Shown here one piece after another: positions 33,263-44,220 of a stretch of DNA of 64,000 nt. The stretch's first letter is position 1, and each line of letters opens with the position of its first letter. Both the position numbers and the translations under genes were made by a program. The notes under the pieces were generated by a model that did no database searches, had not been told where the DNA came from, and worked only from the letters and a program-made list of their open reading frames with translations. The stretch is taken from NCBI GenBank assembly GCA_005784505.1, contig VCAZ01000196.1:327546-391545 (forward strand), written 5' to 3'. The stretch comes from Bagarius yarrelli (lineage: Eukaryota; Chordata; Actinopteri; Siluriformes; Sisoridae).

Positions 33263-34412
33263 TAAAATTATGACATACCACTGGTTTAAAAGTAGATAAG
33301 TAATAAACTGTGTGAACATGATTGCCGATCATCATTAAATAAAAAATAAAATAGTAATAGCAGAATGAACTGACAAATCATTAAAGGAGTTAGACTAAAA
33401 TATGTAATCTTTAAAGATAACTTTGAATTTGAGTTTAAGCAATATAAAAATAATCATACAACTTACATAAAGGAGCAGAGTGGGTAAAATAAAACTAACA
33501 CATTGTCAGCGGATAAATGTTCAGTGTACAAATATTCAAAATATCTACAGCAAAAGGATCTTGGGTTGCAGACAAGCAAAATGTGAACAAATCAGAAAGG
33601 AAAATGCTTCTAGATAGACAACAAATTTTTAAACAAACAAAGAAAGCTTTGATCTAAGGGGAATGTACCTCACAATAAGAAATTACATCACAGTGCAAAG
33701 TTACATTAATTAGAGAGATTAAAAGATAATTATATCACAATGCACATCAGTTAACAATGAAACCCACATCACAATGTATAGTTACATCACAATGCAAATC
33801 AAATTACACTGCATAGTTTAATCACAATGGGGAGATTATGGTAACAGATTCCACAATAGGTGGAATCTGACTGGGTAAATTTGAAAATATGGAAATTTGG
33901 AAATGTGCATATGTATGTGCAGAGTCTGTTTAAGTTTTTCATGGAGACAATCCAATATTGTAGTTGCAAAACAGGCAGAAGTCGGTATACAGTAATCCAA
34001 GATAAACTTAGCAAACAAATCAAAAACGTAAGACAAAGAATCGAGAGCATAAACCGGGCAGAGATCAGTAACTGTGAAGACATAGAGAAACATAGATTGC
34101 TTGGTATGTAGTCTTGGTAAGTGAATGTATGTGGCTAGCTGTACAGTGTGATGCAGACAAGCGATTTAGTGAGAGAGACAGAACAAAAATAGAGGACAGT
34201 GAAAGATATGACATACCACTGGACATAATCTTAATACAACACAATCTTAAAAGTAAGAGAATTAATTTAAAACTGTGTAAACATAAATGCCTGAATTAAA
34301 GAATCATTAAAGAAAATAAAATAGATAATTAAAGAGCGAAGTGAAAAATCATTGAAAGAGTAAGAAAGACTAAATATGTGATCTGAAAATATGACTTGGA
34401 AGTAAAGCAATA
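33263..34412. repeat. Pair of diverged direct repeats (33263-33450 and 34200-34412)
   Basis: Both carry, in order, ATGACATACCACTGG, ACTGTGT(G/A)AACAT, AATCATTAAA, AAAATATGT(A/G)ATCT and AAGCAATATAAAAA. An A/C-rich block with repeated TACATCACAATGCAAA-like words and a gypsy LTR fragment lie between them. Confidence 0.7.
33920..34112 (-). mobile_element. Gypsy LTR fragment
   Basis: CAGGCAGAAGTCGGTATACAGTAATCCAAGATA...GGGCAGAGATCAGTAACTGTGAAGACAT matches the LTRs of the gypsy elements at 25.6-27.3 kb. Confidence 0.75.
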
Positions 34413-36339
34413 TAAAAAAATAAAACAAATAAAAGAGGACATTAAGTAAAAATATAACTTAAACATAGTTTAAGTTTTGTAAAATCCTGTAATAAAAATA
34501 TAAGAAAATCAGGAAGAAAGATTTATTAAGAACAACATTTTTTTTTTTCAAAAAAACATTAACATGAGTTAGGCCTGGAAATAAGGGGAATTTTTATGAT
34601 ATCAAGTAGCGAGGGAGTCACATGAGCTATGAAATCAGTTTAATGAGAAATTACAGAAGAAGACTAACAGGCTAAACTTTTAAATAATTGGAAATCATTA
34701 GCTGAGCAAGGGGAGGAGCATTGAGCAGCTACAGTATAGAAGGGAAAGATTTTTAGAGTATCATTGCACTTGCCATGGTGTATGTGGCTTTGTACTGGTG
34801 CCATTTGTTGCTGGAAAAAGATTGCCTTCTGTTGGATCCTCTTAACAACCTGACTGACATATTTAACAAAATGTACGAAAATATTTTGGTATTTAATATT
34901 TCTATGCACTTAAACTGACACATAAAAAAAAAGCACAGAAAATTTAAGCACACAAAATTAAATGAAAAAGAATGGAAAATACTGCAAATCATTAATATAA
35001 ATTAAGTACAGCCTCAATTTCATTAAATATGACTAATTCATGAAAAAAGATTCATTAATGTCTTTTTGCTTCATTAAGTTGACATTTACGCGGAAAGGCT
35101 ACATTAGCCTAATCACGTACATAATTCTAAATTGCTAAATTTTATTTTGAAAATAAAGGCACTTATGTGAACATTCATTTTATAACAATAACCTATATCA
35201 TATTTTTATTTAAAATGTCCACATATTCAGGATGAAAAGTGAGCACAATCTGTTAACAATTAGCCCAGGTTAATTCTACAGTGAGTGTGAGTGTGTGTGT
35301 GTGTGTGTGAGAGCGAGAAAGATATAATGTGTTGTTCTGTTTGCATCTGACAATGCGTTATTGGCAGTGGCGCCCTCTGGTTACATCTAGGCGTCACCGC
35401 TGCATAAGATCCAAAAACACATGGATTTAAAAAATATATATTGCACAACCTATTTAATATACTATAATTAAATCAACTAATCGATTATTTGAAATTGGGA
35501 CTCATCCCTACTGATTACATTGACTCACCTGACTTCTCAGCGCTGTAGAGCTAGGTATATTGCTACAAGCTTGGCTGTAAATAACATTAAATCATCTGAA
35601 ATTCTCTTTGTGCACTCCATATCATACGTTACATCCACATTATTTTGCAGATTAAACACAGCAGTGTTCTTTGCCAATATACTGAGAATTGTCATTAACA
35701 CATACCTGTGAAATCCAACTCCCAGTTTAAATAAATTTATTCTGAATATTTAATAAAAAAAATGTAATCAAAAGTTTACACACATTTTTTTGTCTATTGC
35801 CTGTATAATCCTTATTTTGATTTGACTTAATTAAATTGTAGTAGTGTTCTGTCCCAATTAGTTGACACAGTTGACAGAAGCAGCAACACTGCCACTCACA
35901 CTGTACTTTTTAGCTGCTGTGGCCAGCAAATAAAATTTTCCAGGCCTCCATCCCCTACAAGTGTGTGTATTTAAGTGTCCGAGAAGATACATTTCTTTGC
36001 TCTTTTCTTACTTGTTACCATTATTTTGTGTAACAAACCAACAAATGAAAGTCAGGCTCAATAATATAGCATTTATGGGGTGCTTTGCATTGACTATTTA
36101 TGGTTAAAATAGGCATGTACAGGGCAAGATATGAGGAGGAATCTCGTCTGCACACTTGCAGGAAACATTGCTTACAGGTGTGTGTACGTACGGGTTTATA
36201 TGCATTTTCACAAATGAGACTCCAGGTTTTGTAAAACATATTCTGCTGCACAGATTCTGGGTCATTTGATCGATCTGTAAAATATTCAAGATGTTACTGT
36301 CATGTCCTTATATTTCTTAATTAGTTAAACTTGAGTATC
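34413..36339. other. AT-rich spacer with simple repeats
   Basis: A (TG)n tract lies near 35281-35309. A short GGCAGTGGCGCCCTCTGG match to the LTR end lies at about 35363. No coding sequence supported. Confidence 0.4.
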
Positions 36340-36344
36340 TTCAC

Positions 36345-36530
36345 AAGCAGTGTTGGGAAAGTTCCTTTGGAAATGTAATGGGTCACTGATTACAAATTAC
36401 TCTATTCAAAATGTAATAGGTAGTGGAACTTTTCAATTAATTTATAAAATTAAAGTAGCTGATTACATTTCTTTTAAAGTACAGATACTTTTAATAACAG
36501 ATATTTTAAACCGACCCATTTTTAAACATT
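36345..36530 (+). mobile_element. End of a non-autonomous DNA transposon
   Basis: Starts CAGTGTTGGGAAAGTTCCTTT and continues GTAATGGGTCACTGATTACAAATTAC, a terminal sequence common in fish DNA-transposon relics. The other end was not found. Confidence 0.5.
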
Positions 36531-36769
36531 TAAACCAGACAGGGTTAACCCTGCTTTCAGACTGGGTGTAGTAGCCTAAAGCTTTTAGCGGCAATATGGA
36601 TTAAGGTAATTGGCAGACGTGGTGTGCTGGGAATTCAAACCAGAGAACTAATCAAAAGTATCCGAATATTCCCTCTTTAAAAACGGCTTTAGCAGAAGGC
36701 ATCATGCAAATCAAAAGCAGGGCAATTCCCACAGGAAACCCATATGAAGGCAAATGCAAAACTGCAGAG

Positions 36770-36860
36770 CTTCTTCTACCCAGAATGCCCCAGTAGGCGG
36801 AAGTTGTTGCTCAGTATGCACTGTACTGCACTCTGTCCCACTGTATGCTCCGCCCAGTCA
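36770..36860 (+). promoter_or_regulatory. Candidate chaserr promoter
   Basis: Within about 80 bp: CCCAGAATGC (36779-36788; ZNF143/STAF-like half), CGGAAGT (36798-36804; ETS/GABP-like) and a GC-box core TCCGCCC near 36849. No TATA box. These are the elements of a broadly active promoter and sit just before the first exon of the spliced transcript. Site assignment is by consensus only. Confidence 0.5.
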
Positions 36861-37035
36861 AACAAGAGAACAGCACAGGCTGGAAGCAAGAATAAGGACG
36901 ACGACGTTACAGCGCAAGAGCTATCGAGAAGGTGATGTTCCGTTGACAGATTCAATACTAAATGCCATAGATTTGGTAAAACGGACCATGGCTTTCTGTT
37001 CATACGGCAAAGTTGGACTTCACTTTTTGATTTTG
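36805..37035 (+). ncRNA. chaserr: chaserr exon 1 (5' end approximate)
   Basis: GC-richer than its surroundings, with several CpGs (GGACGACGACGTTACAGCGC). It ends TTTTGATTTTG before the donor GTAAGAAT at 37036. Open frames through it are short and do not continue sensibly across the splice. Confidence 0.65.
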
Positions 37036-38262
37036 GTAAGAATTTTGAATTTTTACCCACTGAAGTGTACGATTATTTGTAGACGCATTTAATGTATTCC
37101 AATATGGTGGACAGAAGGTTTTAACTTACTGCTGTAAAATGGCCATAATGGTGCGGGCTTTGCAGTCTTTATGATGTCGATTAATTGTACGATATGTGGT
37201 AAAATAACGGCAACTTTGTAGTGAATTAAAAACACCAAACATGTTTTTGTAAGATAGTGGAGAATATATAATATACATAAACTAAGAAAAAGTAGACTTT
37301 AATTGACTACGCATTTACACTGCTTTGTCCTTGAACAGGCGAGCGACCTTGCCAGGACTTAATGTTAAAACAAAAAAATTAAAATACAAAAAATGCAAAA
37401 GAATATAAAAAAGTAGTTAAGATGATGTACGCCATTTTCAGAACTTACATTTGGAAAAGGATTCAATTTTTAGTCTTTAAATAGCATTAAAAGGCATTTA
37501 TTCAAGAATTGTTTTTTTTGTTTGTTTTTTATTTTTTATTTTAGATGTACTTTATTATGATCATGCTAATAACTGACGATTCAAACGTTTATTTAAAAAA
37601 TATATATAGTCTAAATAATTTGTATATTTTTCCAATAAAATCTATATTTTTATTTATCAGGTTTGTTTCAACGTTTGATATTCAGAAAGTATTGATGCTA
37701 CATTTATTTAGTTTTTATTGTATGTTTAGTATATTCTTTAATAGTTTCACCAGGGTGTTGGCTATTAACCCTTAGTGCTGCAGAAAACCACATTTTTTGG
37801 TGGTATTGTAGTCTCAATTTTGTTTTTTTTTCTTGGTTTGCATTTAGGGTATTTCATTTCTAGACTTTGGTGAAAAATGTCTGAAATAACAAGATAGTAT
37901 ATTTTAACATGCAAAATGTTTAAAAGTGTATTTCACCCAAAAAGTTATTTCTGTATTGTACACTATGGAATAACATACAGCTAATATGTATTATGTAGTT
38001 TCCTTATTTTTCTTTTGCATTATATTTAGTGCCTCTAGTTAATGTTCTGTCTTGTTTTGTTTACTTGCAAGTATGTGTTTTGGGGGTTGATATTCTGTGA
38101 TAGGTCACACATTAAGATATTAAATTATATTAATTTTTTCTAATTTATGTTTGGGAAAATTTACACATTGACTTATTTCCCCTTATTGTAATATTGTCAT
38201 TTGCACCTATCAGAACACTATATTTAATTTTCATGTTACTGCCATTTTTGTCTCCTGATCCC

Positions 38263-38293
<31 letters not shown>

Positions 38294-38335
38294 TATCTTT
38301 ATTGCTCGATAATTATTTGCTACTTTTCTAAACAG
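37036..38335 (+). other. chaserr intron 1
   Basis: AT-rich with GTAAGA...CAG ends. Contains a C14/A10 homopolymer junction at about 38262-38284 and no transposon I can name. Confidence 0.5.
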
Positions 38336-38393
38336 GTGAACACCACTGGTCAAAAGGTGATTTGAAGATTTCTCAGTTCCAAAATATAATTAT
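38336..38393 (+). ncRNA. chaserr: chaserr exon 2
   Basis: 58 nt between TTTTCTAAACAG and GTAAGTCTC. Both splice sites are strong. Confidence 0.72.
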
Positions 38394-38515
38394 GTAAGTC
38401 TCTCTGTGTTTTATGTTATGTAAATTGTGGTTTTTACTTAATTGGTGAACCATTTAGGCAAACTTGACATCAGTTAACTGATAGTATGTTTTATACTTTA
38501 ATTTTATTTTTATAG

Positions 38516-38572
38516 GAACTTATTCCACATACCTGCAAAGATGGAGGAAGTAAACTAATGGAATTATCTGAT
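38516..38572 (+). ncRNA. chaserr: chaserr exon 3 with AAAGATGG motif
   Basis: 57 nt between a long T-rich tract ending TTTTTATAG and GTAAGTATT. Contains AAAGATGG (38537-38544) and a second ATGG at 38558. It is only 122 bp after exon 2. Confidence 0.72.
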
Positions 38573-41207
38573 GTAAGTATTGAACTATTGCCTGATTAGA
38601 TTATTAATTATAGAATGTAATGCCCTAAATATAAATTTTGGATGAAATAATTAAAATGAAACAGCCCACATTAAATAGCGTTGTACTCTTTAGTATAACA
38701 TTTGGCCTTAAATTGAATTTAACTGTTCATGGGAAATAGGATTCTGTATGTTATATATTAATTCTTTTTAAGATAATTGTTTACTGCCAATTAGGATTGC
38801 AAAATTCCAAGTATGTTTAAACTTTCTATGGGAATGAAAGGAAATATATACAGGGGACATAAATGTAGTTTAAAGAATCTCGGTTAAAACAACCAGCTTT
38901 AATGCAATTTCAGTGAAATTTCTACAATGTATATTCTTCAATTACATGTACACTGCAGGGCTATTGAAACCACACCTCCACATACACTATGCGTTTGTTT
39001 ATAACTTGCACCCATAATTTCTTCAATCCTGCACACAAAATAAATGTACTAAAAGTCCACCTTGGTGAGTATTTAAGTTAATAACCAATATTGCAAATTT
39101 AAATTTAAAGCTTTCTTTTGCTGTGTGTAAGTTTCTGCAACAAAATTATATAATTATAAAAACAATTGCACTGTCTAAAAAAACATTTAGGTAAGAAGTG
39201 TATTTATATTTAGTGTGTGTATGTATGTGTGTATATATATATGAATCTATATATAATATATATATATATATATATATCTCCATACACTTGGCCCCTTAGT
39301 AACTCAAGGAGAGAATTTCCACCCATTTTCCATGATCTGGAAAGTCAAAAATTAGATTTATAAAATATGTATTAGTTTGCTTATAATTAAAAAAGTTTTA
39401 ATTATAAATTCCTGTTAAGTTTCCAACTATATTAATATTCGAAAATTTTGCCGAAAATGTTCCAAATTTGAAACGGAACTGCTAATATTTTTTAATATTA
39501 ATGAAAACATAATATACCAAAACTTTTGTGGCTGCATGTTTTGTGTGATTATTGTGGTCATGATTTTTTTTTGCTAATTTAAATTAGTTTTTTATTACCA
39601 AACATATTTTTTATAAATAATTTTAGTTGAAACTATTAATTGTTTATTATTTATACCCATTTTAGTTTTTTAATTACAATAATCAGTGTGTAATCTGTAA
39701 ACGGATTATGCTATAGTTTGACTACTTGAAGTGTATCTATGATGAGCTTTGTAGTAAAGTCCCCATAGATTTATTGTTTGTTTTGCACACAGAGATATAA
39801 AATGACATGGATTTATTATAAAAACAGCATAACATCATATGATATGTGAGGCTTAGACTAGCTGTGATTATGTTCACGATTCGTTTTATTTATTTAAGCT
39901 TAATGATTGGCATGTATCAGTCAGGACCTCAATGAATGTAACCTATGTCTGTTAAATAGGGAAATTATTTGATTATGTTGTATGCAAATTAACAACAACC
40001 AAAAAAGCAAAACCCACTTGGTTTTCTTTCTTTGTTGTTTATCTACTTCAGAAGTAGAAATAAAAGCACTTGCTGTATTTTCTTCCAAGTAAGAGAGGGT
40101 ACATCATTATCAAAGCGACTTGAATATAACAGATGTCATAATTATGACTTTACAGCTTATAAAATGGTCTTGGATTTGAATGCACTGTATGTTATTGTCA
40201 CCTTGCTAGGTTATTGCTAAGCTAATAATTATCGTCCATTGTGTTTACTGTATTGCATTTTCAGTACAGAAATTTGGATACATTAACAGTTATTGGTACT
40301 AATAATAATCGTATACATCGATAATCGTAAACACGCATGCATAATAGCTTTTACTAAGCCTTACGTGCTTACATCTTTGCACATTAAACATGCTAAAGTA
40401 CATGCCACTGCTTCCAATAGGTAAAAGGGGGGCTAAAATTTTAGAGACAGCAACAGATGGCATCACAAGCCTGCAGGCACAGTCACAGGAAGCACAGCCT
40501 TGAATGCAGTCTTGTGCTGCCACCATCTGGTGTGTCTCAAAACTTTTTATAACCCCTTGTATGTTGTTTGTAATGTTACTTGCCATTGTTCTCTGGTTAA
40601 GATTTGCTGTGCTACTCACTAGGGCTGCACAAATATATCTTTTCAGCGTCAACATTTCATCTGCAGTGGTCACGTTAAAAGATGTGCAATTTCAAGTGGG
40701 GATTATAGTTGACTGTTAAGTTATGTTAAAACAATGTGCAAATGCCATTGTAGACATTTCCTGCATGTTTAAAGCATTCAGGCACAAACAATTTTTGTAG
40801 CTTTAACAAAGATTAAAGTATACAGTTAAGACGATGCAGTGTGAATCTCCAGGAAAAACAAAGCATTATGTTTCATTTGCATCTTTGTTCTATTGTATTT
40901 ATGTATGCTTATAATTTGTGTATTGCATTTTCCACAGATGTACTCCCTTACAAAATCACCCCAATTATTTTAAAGTAATGAATTAATTCCAAATTAAACT
41001 ATTCAGGTTATCTGGTGAATTATTTTTCTTATTGCAATTTACTGTATATAGCAGAAAAACAAAACATTGCATTTTTAAAGTATGTGCAGCTCTACTACTC
41101 ACCATTTTCCACTGTTGTTTTGTACTGCAGTTTTAGTACAGAATGTAAAAAAAAAGTAGTATTTTAAATTAAGCATGTCGGAGAATAATGCTTTTTATTT
41201 CTCTTAG
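38573..41207 (+). other. chaserr intron 3
   Basis: AT-rich, with a (TA)n/(TG)n tract near 39210-39278. No coding sequence and few recognisable repeats, in contrast to the DNA left of 36.5 kb. Confidence 0.5.
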
Positions 41208-41263
41208 AAAATCTGTCTGTTTGTGGATATTTCATGAGAGGGCTGAAAAAAGAATACTGTTTG
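41208..41263 (+). ncRNA. chaserr: chaserr exon 4
   Basis: 56 nt between TTTTTATTTCTCTTAG and GTAAGTGCA. Confidence 0.7.
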
Positions 41264-42314
41264 GTAAGTGCACATTCTTGTTTATTTAGCGTGCTTCTTT
41301 ATATGTCTGTTGCTGGTAAGGACAGTTGCTTGTGATTACCCTATCTTAGCAAAGGTAATTGTGCTTTAACTAAGGGTGAAAATTTGTATTCTTCAGCACA
41401 CTTGTGACAAAACTCCAAACATTTTTAAAGGAATTTAAAATCACATGTTCAACACCTAGTCTAAAATGTTTTTATAACCCAAATTTTATCAATTTAACAT
41501 AAGTAATGTAGGGCACCACATCTTGAACAACATTTGTATGAAAACATATGTACCTATCTTTGGACCAAAACAGCTGTTAACAGTTAACTTTTAAATGGTA
41601 AACATAAGGATAAACATTAAAATAGATTATCTAAACAGGTGTTCATGTCTTTTAATAAAACTTGGTTTTATTCTGTATAACGATGTTCTTGGATTAGTAC
41701 TTACATTATAATTATTAGCCTTTACAAATGAAAACACTTGTAAACAAAGAACTTGACATAGATTCTCTTTAAATATTTTATGTAACTTTTTTCCCATAGC
41801 AGTGATTCTACAAATATGAAAGTTTAATAAATTGTATTTATTTATTTTTGTAGATATTTTTCTCTGCTACATATTTACCAACATGTAGCATACCATATGT
41901 ATTATAATTTTTTTAGATGAACCTATATTTTAAACTGTAGTGAGTACATTATCACAGCTAGCAAAGTATAGTTAGCATTGATGGTAAAATTGTTGTTGAT
42001 TGTTGCTATTTGTTATTGCATTTTATTGGATTTAGCATTTTGATGCTAGCGAAATTGGAACAAGAATATTTTGTTTTAATAGGGTCATGTGCAATTGCTA
42101 ACAGTAATTATAGACGTTTTTTGGGCATTGTTATACAAAGATTGTTTAGGCCACTTCCAGTGGATTGACTGATAGCGGTAACTCATTATCCTTTCAGACA
42201 AGGATATAATGGTTAAACTGCAGACATTTCATAATGTTTTTAATATAAAGCTTTATGTAGATAAATGCATTTGGGGTTTACATGTTTTCCCTTCTCCTTC
42301 TTGATTTTATTAAG

Positions 42315-42560
42315 ACCCCCCTACTGGACAAACAAGTGGAGACTACAGCTTTATCAAGAAGATGGCGACTCTTGATTTTTTTTTTCTTTTAGATTTTTTA
42401 AATGTAAATTTGATTGGAGTTGTATCCTGCTGCTAAATGTGTCTTATGCCCCCTTTTATCGTTTTGTTAAAAAAAGTTGTTTTTCTTTCAGCTGTTTATT
42501 GTATGAATATTCTAATTAATATTATTTAATGCTTAAATAAAAATAGTTTTTTTCAACATT
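42315..42560 (+). ncRNA. chaserr: chaserr last exon with AAGATGGCG motif and poly(A) site
   Basis: Acceptor after TTCCCTTCTCCTTCTTGATTTTATTAAG. A compact GC-richer start holds GACTACAGCTTTATCAAG and AAGATGGCG (42359-42367), followed by a T-rich 3' part. AATAAA is at 42536-42541, so cleavage is expected at about 42555-42565. AUGG-containing motifs in the last CHASERR exon are reported to be conserved across vertebrates. Confidence 0.7.
42536..42541 (+). terminator. Poly(A) signal of chaserr
   Basis: AATAAA followed after about 10 bases by a T-rich downstream element. Confidence 0.7.
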
Positions 42561-43239
42561 ATTGATTTTCTTTTTTTTTAATTGGAAAAATGTGTCTGGC
42601 TAGGTTAAGCTTTTCATGCAAAGAGCATTGCCACTTAGCAAGTTCATAATTGGGATACATTTTGCTGTTATTAAAGTTTTCTTTCAGTTTTTTTTTTAAC
42701 AGGTTAATGCTTTAGTATGGCTTCACAAATTAAAATATTATTTATATTAACTAACCCAACCATGTTACATACTTGTTTACAATAATACTAACCTATTTAA
42801 ATTTATTTAAAACATTTATGGTTAAAATAAGTGGACAAACTTACTTACATTTTCAGTCACTTAATTTTGTGTTGCTGTATTTTAAACAGTGTTGAATTGT
42901 GGCTATACAAATATGTAAGATTTAATGATACAAAAACATGATCGCCTCCAAAACATATCTTTTGTAAACCATGGGGATGTCCTAAAATGGTGTCCTTCAC
43001 AGTCCACATCTCTAAAATGGCTCCCAATTTCTTATTTCCTGTCTGAGCAGGAAGTGATGGTGTCCTGAAATTTTTATTTCCCCTGAAAACAAACTAGTTG
43101 GTTTAAGATTACTTGCTTGTGCCTTCTACACATGTATAATATACATATATTATGTAAGTACAAATCGTTAGTGATGAATACATAGAAAACGAATTTTATA
43201 TAAAATAAAAGGGTGGGTCTTATGGTATATCACCTGAGT
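42561..43239. other. chaserr-chd2 spacer
   Basis: About 0.7 kb between the lncRNA poly(A) site and the chd2 promoter. AATGGTGTCC / GATGGTGTCCTG words recur at 42987 and 43058. No gene. Confidence 0.4.
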
Positions 43240-43600
43240 CTGGGCTAAATCGAGAGAACGTCAATCAAAGGCTAAAGCCCGTGCGAGCTGGGAAGGAGCT
43301 TTAGATGGCGGATGAGCCTTGGGAAGGGTAACCCGTGGAGCTTGTCGACAGCACTTCGCCAACTTTAAACTTTTGCGCTCGCGGTTGGTCTTATTTGTTA
43401 AAATATTATATTAAATTATATTTAAATGTAAACTAATGGTGCATTGTTCGTGCGGTTTTATTTTGTCGACAAAATATGTACCGGTTTAACGTAGTCGTTG
43501 TTTTCCGTGCCTCGCGTAGGCAGCCATGGCTGTCCTCCATTTTTAGTGCGCTCCGCGCGGCGCTTTAAAACCACCGCTCTACATTCAAAGGCTATTTTGT
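43240..43600 (+). promoter_or_regulatory. chd2: chd2 CpG-rich promoter
   Basis: The most CpG-dense segment of the window (GTGCGAGC, TTGCGCTCGCGG, GTGCCTCGCGTAGG, GTGCGCTCCGCGCGGCGC). It lies 0.6-0.9 kb upstream of the chd2 start codon. TAGATGGCGGATG at 43303 is close to the YY1 consensus AAGATGGCGGC, and AGCCATGGC occurs at 43523. No TATA box. This fits a housekeeping-type start region. The exact start site and any 5' non-coding exon cannot be fixed from sequence. Confidence 0.65.
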
Positions 43601-44161
43601 CTTTACTTTATATATATTTAACTACATTAAATATTTCATAGTTTATCGTCATCGTCTTATGGAGATTTGTGTTTTTTCCCTTGCGTTTCTTGAGTAGTAA
43701 GTTCGATAGCTTTATTCGGGCTTTGGATGTTACTGCTCCATGCGTGTTTTTCCCTAACGTTACCTGTCTATGGAATCGGTGTGTGTACTTTCTATTTTTC
43801 TGCGATCCGATATTTTTTAAAATTTCTTTTAGATATGCTTTCAGTCGTCCTTTGTCCTGGTGACGCAGTAAGAATTTATGCATGCTGGATCTATTGCATT
43901 TAAAAGTCTGCACTCGTCTGTTGCTTGTGTTATCTACCGGGTGCTATTTAAGTTCATTTATCTAATATTTTTTATGAAATTTGTTCTTTTCCTCGACAAT
44001 TGTCAAAACCGCTCACCTTTTTCCTTACGAGACAACGGGGTATATTCTGCAGTCCTAAAGCAAAAGCCGGACAGGTTGGACTTGCATGATGGTTTCATCC
44101 CATCTCAACTTTTGACAGTTTAAAACTCAAAGATCACCCTTTACAGTTAGACAATTTAACC

Positions 44162-44220
44162 ATGTCGAAGATCAACGACAAGAAAGGAGACGAAACTTCG
44201 AATCATAGCAATGCTTCGAG
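44162..44220 (+). CDS. chd2: chd2 coding exon 1
   Basis: Starts at ATG in the context ACCATGT and encodes 19 residues (MSKINDKKGDETSNHSNAS) plus two bases (AG) of the next codon. The donor is GTACGA. The HSNAS ending is the CHD2 hallmark before the Ser/Glu-rich region. An acceptor-like CCCTTTACAG at 44146 suggests that the ATG exon may begin at 44147 after a non-coding first exon. Confidence 0.85.

Larger units (their letters stand above)
36805..42560 (+). ncRNA. chaserr: Five-exon lncRNA upstream of chd2, probable fish chaserr
   Basis: Predicted spliced transcript on the chd2 strand: exons about 36805-37035, 38336-38393, 38516-38572, 41208-41263 and 42315-~42560. Every donor is GTAAG(A/T). 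Acceptors are AACAG, TATAG, CTTAG and TTAAG. A poly(A) signal is at 42536-42541. The internal exons (58, 57 and 56 nt) contain no long conserved frame. Position (next gene upstream of chd2, same strand, ending less than 1 kb before its promoter) and a multi-exon structure match mammalian CHASERR. That RNA lowers CHD2 expression in cis and is dosage-critical (established for mouse and human). Identity here is inferred from synteny, splice structure and AAGATGG motifs; the 5' end is approximate. Confidence 0.72.

Noticed and set aside
33660..33830. CRISPR-like array of repeated TACATCACAATGCAAA words
   Set aside because: Units are irregular and diverged and the genome is a vertebrate; ordinary low-complexity repeat.
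35260..35448. Frame with a Thr-His repeat on the - strand
   Set aside because: Translation of the (TG)n microsatellite.
36754..37092. 112-residue open frame through chaserr exon 1
   Set aside because: It crosses the strong GTAAGA donor, has no domain, and a competing 94-residue frame lies on the other strand; likely chance.
40299..40673. 124-residue frame on the - strand within chaserr intron 3
   Set aside because: No conserved domain or splice support; AT-rich intron sequence. Possibly a repeat remnant, but nothing recognisable.
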